NCBI GenBank assembly: GCA_002633025.1
Contig: NMRB01000628.1
Location: forward strand, 239,391-303,390
Direction of reading: 5' to 3'
From: Notospermus geniculatus
Lineage: Eukaryota > Nemertea > Pilidiophora > Heteronemertea > Lineidae
Length of the DNA stretch: 64,000 nt
The translations under genes were made by a program, and so were the position numbers. Shown piece after piece: positions 1 to 13,185 of this stretch (within the stretch, counting starts at the first letter, position 1; each line of letters opens with the position of its first letter). The notes beneath the pieces are model-generated. The model worked only from the letters and a program-made list of their open reading frames with translations, was not told the origin of the DNA and did not search any database.

Positions 1-2436
1 GGCATAATGGATATGCATCACACTCTTTTTGCCCGCCCGATAATCAAGTGACTTATTCATGAAACAAAAAGATTTTATTTGCACTTAAAATTACGAAAAC
101 ATAGTTCGATTGTTTGAGTAACATAACGAGATTTTTCCAGAAACAAGTGAGGGTATCAAATGGGAACCAAAAAGCAAACTCAATTACTTTCAGTGTTTTT
201 GTTTCCAAACATCATTTTACATATCGGTTCACTGAATAATTGATAACAACTAGATGGTTAATGATAATTAAGGGAGTTTGAAAGTGCTAAGTTGGGGAAA
301 AAATTGAAGTGGAGGCCAGACTGATTTTAAAATCAATGACGTAAGGTTTTTGAAATTCTGGTACACATCCCTTAAGAAACATTACCCCAGCAAATCACAC
401 TGAGTGAAAATCTCAGATGACGCTGAGAATTTTTCTGAGGAAGGAAGACATCACAATGGGTACCGTACACCAATTAGTGAACAAAAAACAAAGAACTGTT
501 GTTAAAATCCAACCATCATCTCATCACATCTTTTATAAAACTATAGACAATGACTAATTCCAAACACAATATTTGTGGTTTTAATGAAAGGGAACGTGAT
601 AATTTATTCACATCCATCTCACATTTCAAGGCTTCCAGATCCTTCCAAATAGATATGTAACATGTGATGTCAGCCGCAGCACAATTCAAACAATGCCTAT
701 AGGCAAATTAAGGGTTTTGACAAACTTAACAACTTCTGGATAATTCCAAATAAAAAACTTCGGACACTTTAACCAAGGAATTGTCCTCGGGGCCCATCGC
801 CCCGAGCCACCACCTCGTGGTACGAGTACCTGTACAAGTGTATGCAGAAAATAACAGAACACACGACAGTTTATATTCATTGAATTCTACAAGAATGTTC
901 TGGAAAATATTTACTAAATCATTGAAATCAATACACAGCATTTACAGTTGAGTATAGCAACGAACAGTTCAGCGACTGACTGCTCAATGCAGGTTAAGAG
1001 ATTTCGTATTACGTTCCCGGGTCTGCGTTACAATTACCCAACCAGGGAGCTCATGGATGGTGGTTTATGGGTAAACTCACATAAAGTCACCTACCGGCCT
1101 GTAGTATCCATGGATATCGTGAAACGTGACTTTCCCTTCTCCAGCGAGAGACCGGTTTAACGTTCTCATCATTTCTCAGTGTACACAGATTACACCAATA
1201 TACGCAAAATGACGTGGAGATATACAGGTGCTCCGGCCTTCCCCTTGCCGTTTTATTTCTTCGCAAGTAAGTGAAAGCTACAATTTTCTTTCGTCACAGT
1301 CCAGTGTCAATGTTAACCCTTATTTCTTCTTCTCAACATATTTTCCAATCTCTCTTGTCAACTTTGCCAACTCCTTTCCACTTTTTCCTCCAGTGACTGA
1401 AGGGTTTAAAACTATCTGTTCATGACCTTTGACCTTCACTTCCTGACCTTTAGGACCCTACACGCAGCAAATTAATGCACTGATTATGTTTTAATTACCT
1501 GAATTAACAGATCACAGTGAGTTACCAGTACTTTTGTCACTCAAAATCATCACACTCTTGATATTACTACGAGTCAAGAGGCTTGCATGGTCAAGTTGCT
1601 ACCTTCCTCCAAGAACACTGCATGGGTCTTTCTGATCAAAATTGATCCTTTGTTTTTAGAAGAATTCCTGATGCAATTTTGTAATCAAATATTGTTCGGA
1701 ACAATTTACTTCTACTGGCCAAATTGGTCATCAATGCAGCTGGAACACTGACCATCACTGAAAATGGCCCACGAAAAACAAACAACTTTCCCCCATTTCC
1801 ATGATAGATTTCCTCTATTATGAAAACCACATAAGTGTTACATTTCCAGAATTTTCCTCCCCACAATGCTGATATCATAATAGCTGAGTGTATTTCCAAT
1901 ATCATCGGTTGTGGAGATGCTGCATTATTTCTCTCATGTATTAAATTCATTGAGATAACAGGCATTACCATGATCTGTATTGGTAAATGCTCAAGGGCAT
2001 GTAAAAACTCTTCAGTAACATTAAAATTTGGGCTTGTTTTAGATATGACATAAACAAAATGTTATGTGGTGTTGGGCAGATCCCTAGGTTGTATTTGATG
2101 GAGATGATTGAGCAGAGATGGACATGACTGAAACCTGATATTGTATCTTTGTATTGAAGATATCCCGGCAGAAATCCTGCATGGGATTTGCATTTGTGAA
2201 TCCTGTAGTGGTAATTTTGGTGGTTGCCTCGTTCTGTAAAGAAGCCAACATCCCATGTTACATTTACTTTACATCTTTGCAAAAGTTTGCCAAGGGTAAA
2301 CTTGCAACAAGGATACCGACTGGTCAACCATATGATCGATGTAGGTTATGTGCTCAAACTGTTATATACAATTGATACATATTTCATTTCCCTGATACTT
2401 TCACAATGGGTACATCTTTATTCAACATTCAATTTT
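1..2436. other. non-coding stretch, no gene seen
   Basis: AT-leaning DNA with no splice-bounded exon, tRNA or recognisable element. The minus strand has two overlapping open frames between about 1636 and 2330 (111 and 120 codons). They encode nothing I recognise and have no clear start, splice or poly(A) context, so I do not call them. Confidence 0.5.
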
Positions 2437-2490
2437 TAAATTTATTGACGGTAAAAAAGTTTAAAAACTTTTTTACCGTCAATAAATTTA
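2437..2490. repeat. perfect 54-nt palindrome
   Basis: Two 26-nt arms (2437-2462 and 2465-2490) are exact reverse complements around a 2-nt AA spacer. Both ends carry TA, the target dinucleotide of Tc1/mariner elements, so this may be a minimal foldback element. It could also be an isolated cruciform-forming palindrome. No second copy is seen here. Confidence 0.85.
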
Positions 2491-3447
2491 GCACACACCA
2501 AACAAAGTAAGAGTAATCAATACAACTGGAGACCATGGTTTCACAATAAACCATCTGGGGTTGGGGTAAATTGAAAACTGATATTTGATAGAGTGCATGG
2601 TAACCCCTCAAACAATAACAATCCATTGCAATAACTCCCACAGGATATGCAACTTTTCATACTCTCTCATAATCAGAGTTTGCCTTCTTGCACCCTGAAT
2701 TCACTGGCAATCCCCTTGACACTTGGATCGCAACCTCAGTTATTTCAAGTCAAATCTGTCAACGTCGTCTACATTTCATCAACAGAAATACCTCCCCCTC
2801 ACGATGAAATAGGGGCCAAACTCTCCCCACTGCATGCATTTTTTATTTTCTGCATCGATACAACATGTAGTCCATTGCTGACAGACCTGAGGGAAATGGA
2901 TGGACAGAATGGTCAGATGGACAGATGGACAAAATGATCGGATGGACAGATATCACATAGAGCAAATTCACTTACTGAAAATAAGTTCATTACATAGAAA
3001 AGAATATAGAAAATGTCAAAGCTAAAGCTAGAGAAAGCATTATTAGCCCATAAGTACTATATGTAGAGTCTGTGATAATTGGCACTCAGCACTTACTGGA
3101 GAAATCACATTATTTTGGGGCCACTTTTGAACCACCCTGTGTAAACCATCGCTTATCCTGCATGCTATTCTTACTCCTCTTCTGGAACATACCACAATTA
3201 ACATTTTATGGATCTCAAATAAATTCCATTTACCTCAAGTCGGTAAATCTCCCAGGCCCATAGACATTCCGAAGACAAATATAGCAAATTCTATACCCTC
3301 TAACAAATAATGATTTTGCGGCATTGTTCTGGGATATATACGCCATGCAGACAATGATAATGGATTTTCCACTTGATTATATTTGAAAGGTTCATCACAC
3401 AAAAACTAGAGAAAAATGTTAACAATATGATTATTTCAAAACTTTCT
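2491..3447. other. non-coding stretch with short GGATGGACAGA repeat
   Basis: No gene is seen. At about 2893-2950 there are imperfect GATGGACAG copies. This simple repeat type recurs at 32.9-34.4 kb and 53.7-54.0 kb, so it is probably part of a dispersed family. Confidence 0.5.
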
Positions 3448-3711
3448 AAATTGAGATTGCACTTTGGGGTGTCGGGGTGGCGCAGTGGAAACATCGGCGC
3501 CTGCAACCACTGAGGTCGTGGGTTCGATCCCCGGTCGTGCAAGTGGCTTTATGTGGTAGAGAGGGCGATCTCTCCTCGACATCGTAGGTTTCCTCCGGGG
3601 TCTCCGGTTTCCTCCTACCTATCGTTAATATCGTCCAATATTGTTTGATGAGTCGCTATAATGCCCTAAGTGGGCGCTTGCACTCCTGAGATAATATTTA
3701 AAAATTGAGAT
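3448..3711 (+). mobile_element. tRNA-derived SINE with target-site duplication
   Basis: A 244-bp element (3458-3701) is flanked by a 10-bp direct repeat, AAATTGAGAT, at 3448-3457 and 3702-3711. The head has a perfect RNA polymerase III box A (TGGCGCAGTGG) and box B (GGTTCGATCCC) at tRNA-like spacing. Behind it lies a module with GTAGGTTTCCTCC and CCGGTTTCCTCCTACC. This resembles the conserved 3' domain of broadly distributed invertebrate SINEs (MetaSINE-like, from memory). It is non-autonomous and would be mobilised by a LINE. The head is not a plausible functional tRNA because it is embedded in a longer transposed unit and the acceptor arm is imperfect. Confidence 0.8.
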
Positions 3712-3715
3712 AGAA

Positions 3716-3952
3716 TGTTTGGGATTTAAGAATGAACAATTGGAATAACAGAATGAACATGTCAATTTCTTAGCTGCTCTTAGAGACTGCAAGAGGGACA
3801 ATGCACTGTTAGACAGGTTACTGGTTAGAGATGATTTGTGCCAAATCACAAATGACGGGTACAAAATAAGGTCCCATGTAACAGGAGCCAAAGATACCAA
3901 GATTGATAAATTGATGACGACCATCAGGGGTGCTTCAGCGATCAGCGCCTGA
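3716..3952 (+). pseudogene. coding-like segment with one internal stop
   Basis: Directly after the SINE one plus frame reads as protein-like sequence for 78 codons, ending at TGA 3950-3952. It is charged and helix-prone: FKNEQLE, an in-frame TAA at 3746-3748, then QNEHVNFLAALRDCKRDNA and on to ATTIRGASAISA-like text (the last residues read TTIRGASAISA). The composition (many D, K, R, L and few rare residues) is unlike the surrounding DNA. No ATG or clear acceptor precedes it. The SINE sits just upstream, near where a 3' splice site would be expected. It may be a decayed exon, a processed pseudogene fragment or part of a transposon protein; the family is not recognised. Confidence 0.35.
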
Positions 3953-6900
3953 GGAGAAATCTAAAATGCTTGCAATTGGTTGTTGATCCCAATATTTTCA
4001 TGGAGCTTCACCATAAAATGTCCAGAAGCGACGTATCAACCAATATTTGATAAATATAATTTGGTATGGATCCCATTTGTCAGTTTTGTTTATTTACAGC
4101 ACTTGTATAATTTCTCAACTATTGAATTCGGATGAAAATTTCAGGGCTACAGGCAATCCATTCATTTTTCATTAGCTATTAGAACATGTCCCAAAAAATA
4201 AAAACGAAAGTTGGAAGACAAACATTAGAGATAATACAGAAATTACAAATAAGGAACCCGAGCTGTAGCCAAATTTTGGGTCCACTCAATGTAGTCATGC
4301 CCGTAGATCATCCACCATATCATCGCAAAACTATACTGTAGAAAATACCTTCAACAACTACTGTCATATGAACCAAAATAAGTGAAATGTGCTGGCATTC
4401 ATTGAAATATGTTACATTATTGATGCTGGATCATTTTCATGGAAATTAACATAAAGATAATCGTTTTAATGTTGAGTCGATTACACTATGGGTTGCCGCT
4501 TAAATGTTTGAGGCTAAAGTGGGGTTTCTGGTAAACAAGGTTTCTTCGATCCAATAGAGATTTTTCTACAGTCATCTTTGAGCAAGATGAAAGGATGCAC
4601 TTTGATTGCTCGTGTGAGAGAACACCATCATTGGGTGAGGTTTGAGTTTATCAAGAAATGGCTGAAATATGGGTGTGGTGGAATAGAAGAACAGCCAGGA
4701 ACAGTATATCAGGACCAAAAAGATAGCCGTTTTTTCTAGAAAATGGACAATGACACATAGAATCGAGAGGGTCACCTTAAGACAACTGTTTTTCTCCTTT
4801 TGTCACAGGATACACAGTATATCACTGTAGTACCATTCTTCTCAATTACAAAGACAAACCTAGCCTAACATACGCCTAAAATTGATCAGTCTGGTGTCCC
4901 TTACCGCAGCACGCCAGACCCCTTGTCGCTTTCCTGTCACTCTAATGGGCTAATGTATTTTGATCTTATACCTTCACTTTTTCCAGCTGAATTCCGAACA
5001 GGGCAATTAAGATGCCAGTTCCTCACGCAGTCGGGCTCCGTAAAACATGTAATATAATACTAAATACAGTGTAATCGTTTCTCACAATGACATGTGAGAG
5101 AAAACTGATAAATACAAGATTTGTTTTGTCCCTCAAGAACTAATCACTTGAAACGGGAATTTCTAACTTTTTTTCTCAACGAATGAATCAATGATATAGA
5201 TTTAGTTGTGAATCGGTCTTGAGATCAGCTAAATTTGAATCCTTTGCGTCTGCAATGACGGCCAAAGGCTGGGCAGGTCCTCGGGGGGTACAACAATAAT
5301 GAAGTGGAAAGTTCTTTCACAAAGTCATGGTTTTTGTAATCGACAACAGCCAAGAGTAGCTTGAAAGGATCCATAAATGACTATTTCAGATAGAGTGCAG
5401 AAATTTTTCACAACACTGCTGGGTAAAAATAGAGAAAAAGCAAAATCACAAATATCACCAGCATGAACTCAGTTCCTATTTGAACATAATTTCATTAAAT
5501 TATACCATTGTAGAGAAACCGTTCGCAAACATCATAAGTTTATAAACTGTTACCTCCATCTCATACTAATCATCTGGTCCATAACTAAATGTGTAAGATA
5601 TTTAACACATCGATAATACACCTCGAGGGCATGAACAGTCTAAGATGAAAAGAATCATATTTTTTTCCTATACGATTACTGGGTAGTTTATGCACACAAT
5701 GGTCCAACCTCCCTTCTGGAATGTTCCATAGAAAAAGTGCAGTACTGTTTGAAGTTGTCACTGAAGGTTGTATCAATACAGAGTTCAACGCAATGAAAGT
5801 ATTTAAATGGTATGTATACGTTTATATATAAAACATACACAAGATTTCATTCTTTTTATGATGAGATGGACATGGAAAGGATATTTATAAATGACAATGA
5901 TGCATACATCATTGGCACAGATTGAGGGAGAGATGGTTTTGGAGATGGCTTCTTAACATTTGAAAATATCTGTACGGAGATATTTCTATTTAGGAATGTG
6001 AATTAGAGACAAATGAACAGAAAGACTGTAAGCTCGGCAGATAACCATGTCCGCAAATTTATACTGACCTATTGACCACTTTCCAAACTTCGTACCACTG
6101 CAACATCCCACCATGGTAACCCCCATGGCTGCTGCCTATGTAAATCACAACCAGAAACTGAGCTTGAACAAACTATCATTGCCACACTGGAAGTTAAACA
6201 CGACCACTTCATCAAAAGGCAGTGTCAATATAAGCCAATAAAATGAACATTGCTCGTGGCTTGAGATTTAAATGGCTTTCTCTCGTCTTGGACATAAAAA
6301 ACAAAACATGACCGCTGGCGGCCGAACTCGCACAAGCAGCCCAGTTTAAGCGACAAGAGAGTTTAAAATCCTGAAGGTGGGATTAACCAGAAGTGAAAAT
6401 TTCACCTCATCAGCAGTAAGGATACAAAACCAATTCAAATTTAAACCCCAATTATTCATGTGGTCCCAAGGTACGCCAGATACGGCCAGGATCAATTAAA
6501 AGAAGATTTCTGACGGTTTCGTACCACATTCAAATTCTGGTTTGAGTAACCATAAAAAACTTAAGCGGGGATTTCCTTCACTCTTGAATGCCAGCATTGG
6601 TTCATTTTTTGCCTTCAGTAATTGTCACGTACTTTCAAGTTGGGATTTAAAACCGTTTAACATCGAAGACCCATTTCCTCTATGTGGTATTAACCTTTAT
6701 TTTGGACCCAGTTTTTCCTTGATTTTTTTCTGCCCTGGACCACCACAGACCAAGAAATTCTTCAGATCACTGTCGTCATCAAACTCTTGAAAGATGAAGC
6801 AGATGCTGAAGTCAATTAAGTTTCTTGAACTGATGAACTAAGACAGCAATCACATTCCCATTTGTATTACAAATGAGAGTGTTTTTCTGAAATATTCCAT

Positions 6901-9900
6901 ACCGAAGTGGTATGTTGGTACTGTAACAGCACAACCCGACATCTCAGCTTAAAGAAGAAAGATCTGAACCTGATATTACCGATAGTTAGAACTGGTTAAA
7001 GACATTAATTAAAACCTGAGGTGATGAGCAAGTTTCAAGTATACAACTTCAGGCAAGTAATTAAAGTCTTTGAGGGTTAATGAAAATAAACTTTAAATCA
7101 CCCTCACGTCTTTTGATCAGAACATCCACATGCAGAACCGAAATCCTGGGGCTAACGTCGCAAATTACCATCGCAAATTTCACGTCAATATCTCAACACA
7201 TAGCGTGTTTAAATCCCTCAGGGCAAGTTAAAATTCTATGAAAGTTTGAAATAAAAAAGCGGCTAACGCAAAAGCGGAAACGGTATCTGAAACTTGGGCT
7301 TTGATTATCAATGCCTGGAACACGGTTCCACCATTATGGTCGAAACTTTAGCCGTCAGCGTAGGTATCACGGAACCAATTATCCCGGATGAGGCTACCAC
7401 AAACTTTGGAACACACAAAAACCCATCACTCATTAGCCGAAGAGCAACGCACGTTTGGTATTTAATCATCCTGTTTCCAGCTTGTTACCGTGCTCATTAC
7501 CCGTCAAAGGCTAAACATGACCTATCATTGTCGAGCGCATCATTAAAACATGTGGCCCTTTTCTCAAGGCACTTGAGTGAAGTTTAAAATTCAATCTGGA
7601 GAACATCACGATTTTAGAAGTTGTAAGTGGAACAAAGATGCTGAATCGGGTTTCATTTAACCATCAATGGTGAAGGATCCCATCAAGGCTTGCCAGCGAG
7701 TGTTTCACTTGAAAATTCATTTTGCCGTCAGTTTTTAGACCCTTCCAACCTTTAGCAACAGAACCCATCTCTTCCTTCACAGACAGCTCGTGTTGGTTGA
7801 AAACGAGTCCTCCAGGCTGGCACAAGGTCTAGTCAAGCCAAAGAAGCTAAACCTCATCAAGTGTTTTTCCTGACTTCATAGAGAGTGGAAGAAAACTTGT
7901 GAGTCACAGTTCACAACTTTACAAATAAATGCGAAAATCAACTGAATGAACTTGCGAATTCTTACACGAACTTCTAATGAGAGTTTTTCACCCATACGTG
8001 ATGGTGATGGTTTTCCTGCCGGTGTTGAATCTAAAAACTAGTGAACCAAATCAAACTTTGCCTGTCACGGGGAAACGCCATGTGTTTGCCTCATTTTTGA
8101 ATTGAACGGCACTTAATGATCGCTGTCGCACCCTCACTTCACACCCGACTGCCCAAACCCTCACGCAGGTATCAGAAGTGGTCGAAATGGTGCGAAGACT
8201 GAGAGAGGCTCACCTGCTTGAATAAAGCGAAAGAAAGATAATGGTTTAATGGGTCGAAGTGAAACCCATCTTCGTTGGCAAGTGATCGAAATTATCCGTT
8301 ATCGACGGAGATGAAAGCTGACGACGGCCACATTCTAAATGAGGGTGCACATCTTTTCACGCTGTGATGGAAATTGGGACGTGTTTGCGTGCTAGACTCA
8401 AATCAGCGTACCTGCGAAAATCAATGCATTTCGTTTAATGATATGAGGCGTTAAGTGGTACAACATATGTGTAAAGGTTGGCTCAGTCTGGGGAAAAATC
8501 GGGTTCAAATAGGCAAATGCCATCACAGGAGACTGAGCTGTTAGCTCGTTCAATGGGTTTACTCAGTGAGGTCCCATGTCCTCAAACATATACAAAGTGT
8601 TATATACAAAGTGTCAACACTTTGTTTTCAACCGACTAAAGATATAGAAGCTACGTTGGAAAAATCTTCAAACCATCCGATGACATAAAAAACTATTGGA
8701 GAGTTCCTAACCCATTAACATCCCTGCAGTTACAGGCTAAGACCCCAAGATGGGATTCTTATTGACACGAAGTTAAACACCCTGATTATCATCAGTGGCC
8801 CAGGGGTCTGTCATGTAAGGTAAACACTCCAGTGACTCCTCAGCATGCTGAGAAAAGTTGGGTCCATCCGCCTTTTGTCTGCCACTGATCGACCAGGTAC
8901 AAAGACGTTGCCTCCGGCGATGTGGAGATGAACCTGAAACTGCAGCTGGCTCAGGTTAGAAGTGATGAACCCCACCTACGATATTCAATGGACGGGGACC
9001 TTCTCAAACTAAGCAGATTGCAAAAAAAATTTCGTATGCCATTTTGATGAACGGGGAGCATCTGTCAGCATGGTTCTCCCTCCCATTGTCGTCCGGTCAC
9101 TTCAGGACCTACATGTAGTTGTGTTTTATAAATCCCATCTAAAGTATCGAAAATCGCCTGGACAAATCGACTTCCTGAGTCGGTCCCTCTCTCATTCCTG
9201 AAATATCACTGGCGGGGTAAATACTCACCAACATGCGTTCCTTTGTCACAATTCAGCAATCAGCCGGGTGATGTACGCCGGCACAGGAAGCAAACATGTT
9301 GACATTCGCTCCCAGTTGATGGTCAACAAATGAGATTTGTGCTGATCTGGTTGGCCCTGAAACCATTGTCAGGCGTCTGCCTAGCAGCAAGAATGTTGGT
9401 GGTGCTCCTCATAGAATGAAACACGAGGTCCGCAGCAGCCCGCCAGTCTATGAAGGTCCCCCCACCCTTTCCCTAGCCTGCTCCCTCCAATAGGTCTATA
9501 CTCCTTTGCCTTATCTGAACTTGACAAATGAGAGTTCTACGGTGTACCATTTTAGCAGCAACTGAAGTTCAATCAACAATTGGCGCAGACCAAAAATGGC
9601 AAATCCTTTACCAAAGTAGCAATTATTCTGTCTCAGTTCACACAATATTCTGTCGTGAATATCTCACCAGGAGTAAATGATGGTAATGATGGGTAATTGT
9701 ACCCCCTGGAAAGGGCACAGGAAAGGATGATTGGATCATCTCATATTTCTACTGTCTACGACTCCTTATTTCTGTTTGTTGAGCCAACAGAGAGAAACTC
9801 CGCTCATTATAAGGATGGGTGAACAACAGGTGGAAACAATCGCTCAATTTTTATCAAGTTTTGGGCTTACTGCTAACTGTCAGTGTTTAAAGAAGAAAAA

Positions 9901-10461
9901 AACAAAAAAGCTTTTTATCCAGCCACAGCTGTAGGGTTTGTGACAGCTGACATTCATTCATACAAAGGAAGAGGACAACCTCTAGGATAATACATTTGTT
10001 GTCTGTATTACCATTTGTTACTATACGCCATTGTCTTATCTATATATGTAGCGATGGAGATGCCCCATGGTGGCCTACAATGAGCTGCCAGAGAGGCACA
10101 GTGGGAAACTGGCACCCTGCAACCACTGGCAAACCTGTCTCTCCAAAAAACTGAACATCAGCTCCACAGTTGTATCCAGCATCTATCAAGACCATGTCCA
10201 TGGTGTCCAAGTTGTCTTTTTTCCTAAACAATCACACTGACACGATGCTGAAGCTGATCGATACCCTCGTAGATGAACCACGGACACTTATTTGTGTGGC
10301 CTTAAATGACTGTCCAGCATCTCCGGCCAATTAGCCATAAAATGTAGCCAAATCCTGAACACAGGTGGATACATTACAATCGTTACAAAGCTACGCGATT
10401 CCAATGATTAGAGGAGGTCTCACCATGAATGGTTTCCCATTATAGCGGCCAGGTCACACAT
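3953..10461. other. 6.5 kb without recognisable gene or repeat
   Basis: Scanned on both strands. Open frames are short (at most about 97 codons), have no splice context and show no family resemblance. No inverted-repeat element, SINE or tandem array stands out apart from a TATACAAAGTGT duplication near 8590-8615. This could be intronic or intergenic, and regulatory DNA cannot be excluded. Confidence 0.5.
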
Positions 10462-11200
10462 GTCGCACGACATGACCACTTTCTTTCCTCCGATTAGGAA
10501 GAATCGCCACAAATAAAGACACAGTGCGGAAGAAAAACTCGATAATGAACCTCCTGACGAGGTCGAGTTACAGAAGAATTGCGAGGAGCCCCCATACTAG
10601 TATGACCTTGCTAACCTTGCTTCAACTGTTGTCCTTCTGCATGAAAGATGCCTGCCTACTGTTTGACATCTCATATCTTGAAGATGATGTTACCATCTAT
10701 GTGGGGCTACTCAAATCAAGAAATGTTGAGAATATTGTATGGCCCTAATTACCAACAGATTCTGACCCTGTCTGAACAATGAGAGTGCAATCCATTCAAC
10801 ATCCTGCCCACCTTTTTGATTCAGAGTCATACTTCTGATTTACAAATGGCCCTTTTGGAAGGGTTCTCCTTCCAGCAGGGAATTCACAATGGAAGCAACC
10901 CACCTGAATCAATGGGTTAAGTTTTCAAGATATTTGCCAAAGAAACACTGAGAGGTAATTAGAGTTCTGCCTTAAAGAAGCCTCTCTGGTCATATTGACT
11001 CTACTCTTCACCACCTTATTCACACATTGGTGGAAAATTGCTACTTTTCCTGGGCAGAAGGGTTCTTTATTGAAATCTATTAACTCTTCGACATCTCAAG
11101 TGAACTGTCGTCGATGGAATCTCATTACTTCAGAGAACTGTGGGCTGTTTTTTTCTCATCGGGATGTTGGTTGGTGGTCCGTCATATTGGCTGGCTCACC

Positions 11201-11695
11201 AAGCTGAAAAACCCTAGATGACGTCCCACCAAGCTGATAAAGAACGTAGTTGGTGTAACACCAAGCTCACATAGACCCTAGCTGGTTTTACATCAAGATC
11301 AACCAAGATCACCCGAAGATCAAAAGACTCAACTTGGTGTCACACCAAGCTCCGAGACCCCAGCTGGTGACCAACTAAGCACAAAGACTCAAGATGGTGT
11401 CATACGAAGCACAGAGACCCAAGTCACCCAGCTCGAAGACTTGAGTGTCACAGCAAGCTCAGAAACCCTAGCCGGTGTTCCACCAAGTTCTAAGACACTA
11501 GCCGGTGTCACACCAAGCTCAGAAACCCTAGCCGGTGTTCCACTAAGTTTTGAGACACTAGCTGGTGTCACACCAAGCTCAGAAATCCTAGCCAGTGTTC
11601 CACCAAGTTCTGAGACACTAGCTGGTGTCACACCAAGCTCAGAAATCCTAGCCAGTGTTCCACCAAGTTCTGAGACACCAAGCTCAAAGACCCGA
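11201..11695. repeat. 30/60-bp minisatellite, D1 first copy
   Basis: Alternating 30-bp modules start CACCAAGCTCAGAAACCCTA and CACCAAGTTCTGAGACACTA; together they make a roughly 60-bp higher-order unit. The left part is more diverged. Both strands stay open through the array (ETLAGVTPSS on plus, SELGVTPAS on minus) only because a 30-bp unit without stops repeats in frame. Confidence 0.85.
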
Positions 11696-11917
11696 GATGA
11701 TGTCACCTTTGTTGGAAAATTCTATGGAATGAATCATTACAGTGAAGTCCTTGTAATCTCTGCCCAGGTATGATGGAACCCAACACGAGTGATACATGTG
11801 AAAACAGCTGATGATCACATCAGATATACAGAAACAAGATTCTGCATCACAGCAACTGTAACAGATAGATTCATTCATCATGGAATCATTTTCAACTCGC
11901 TTCACAGACTGGAAGTT

Positions 11918-12044
11918 TCCCGTAGTTCCATTGACTTTTGCCAGAAGGCAGCACTGCCCTGAAGGCAACTGCATGTGTCCATCCCTGGGGCACACAAAGC
12001 AGAATGAAACGCAAAATGAAAAGCAGAGCAAGGGATGTCTTCAT
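11918..12044 (-). pseudogene. frameshifted copy of Cys-rich secreted-type frame
   Basis: This is the D1 first-copy counterpart of the minus frame at 13569-13919. The same signal-peptide-like start is present (ATG at 12044), with one synonymous change in the WTHA region. One extra base near 11916 shifts the frame before the Cys-rich part, which stays open in another frame down to about 11684. Whichever copy is ancestral, this one cannot encode the same joined product. Confidence 0.3.
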
Positions 12045-12401
12045 TAGGAGATGATACAAGACTGTTGTAGTCGCACGACATGACCACTTTCTTTCCTCCG
12101 ATTAGGAAGAATCGCCACAAATAAAGACACAGTGCGGAAGAAAAACTCGATAATGAACCTCGTGACGAGGTCAAGTTACAGAAGGTTTGAGAGAAGCCCC
12201 CATACTAGTATGACCTTGCTAACCCTTGCTTCAACTGTTGTCCTTCTGCATGAAAGATGCCTGCCTACTGTTTGACATCTCATTTCTTGAAGATGATGTT
12301 ACCATTTATGTGGAGCTATTCAAATCAAGAAAGTGTTGAGAATATTGTACGGCCCTAATTACCAACAGATTCTGAACCTTCCTCAACAATGAGAGTGCAA
12401 T

Positions 12402-12777
12402 GAGGAACCGGACGAACTAACGTCACGACGTGGCGCTGCGATCGATGAGACCGAAGTTTCTTTTTTCAATGTGATTTCCAGTCATTTCCATTAACTTCTG
12501 GCGTAAAATCAACCCTATTTTTTCGGTCGCATGACATTAAAATTTACACCATCTTGTCGCGGATGAAAATTTCTAAAATTCCTTTGCTTTTTTCCTTAAA
12601 ATAAAGAGGTAGGATGGCGATAACGGCAACGTCTTTATCTCATTTTTTCCTGTAGAAAAATGTACAGCGGATTTTTTCATGACGCAACGTCAACACATAA
12701 AACGACGTCAATGACGTCGGTTCGGTCACATCGATCGCTGCGCCGACCTGTCGGGATAATCGGCATGCGGGTTCCTC
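12402..12777. mobile_element. MITE, GAGGAACC family, copy 1
   Basis: This 376-bp insertion starts GAGGAACCGGACGAAC and ends GCATGCGGGTTCCTC, giving imperfect terminal inverted repeats. The uninterrupted site survives at about 10791 in the other D1 copy. Comparing the two gives either a 2-bp AT target duplication or, with T...A counted as element ends, none. It shares CACGACGTGGCGCTG subterminally with the element at 15174-15536. It has no open frame, so it must be non-autonomous. TIR and target size do not match a superfamily I can name confidently. Confidence 0.8.
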
Positions 12778-13185
12778 ATTCATTCAACATCCTGCCCACC
12801 TTTTTGATTCAGAGTCATGCTTCTGATTTACAAATGGCCCTTTCGGAAGGGTTCTCCTTCCAGCAGGGAATTCACAATGGAAGCAACCCACCTGAATCAA
12901 TGGGTTAAGTTTTCAAGATATTTGCCAAAGAAACACTGAGAGGTAATTAGAGTTCTGCCTTAAAGAAGGCTCTCTGGTCATATTGACTCTACTCTTCACC
13001 ACCTTATTCACACATTGGTGGAAAATTGCTACTTTTCCTGGGCAGAAGGGTTCTTTATTGAAATCTATTAACTCTTCGGCATCTCAAGTGAACTGTCGTC
13101 GATGGAATCTCATTACTTCAGAGAACTGTGGGCTGTTTTTTTTCTCATCGGGATGTTGGTTGGTGGTCCGTCATATTGGCTGGCA

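Larger units (their letters stand above)
10462..12069. repeat. tandem duplication D1, first copy
   Basis: The 1.6-kb unit begins GTCGCACGACATGACCAC and ends GATACAAGACTGTTGT. It is followed immediately by a second copy in the same orientation. Outside the array and the indels the copies differ at only scattered bases. This copy holds the empty site (about 10791) of the MITE inserted in the second copy, the longer minisatellite array (11201-11695) and a frameshifted version of the Cys-rich open frame. Confidence 0.9.

Noticed and set aside
1636-2330. Overlapping minus open frames of 111 and 120 codons
   Set aside because: Two frames of the same strand are equally open and neither resembles a protein family or has good splice sites.
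3470-3541. Functional tRNA gene
   Set aside because: Both promoter boxes are good, but it lies inside a 244-bp unit with its own target-site duplication and a SINE 3' domain.
11389-11773. Repeat-protein frames on both strands of the D1 minisatellite
   Set aside because: Open only because a stop-free 30-bp unit repeats in frame; both strands cannot be taken as coding without transcripts.
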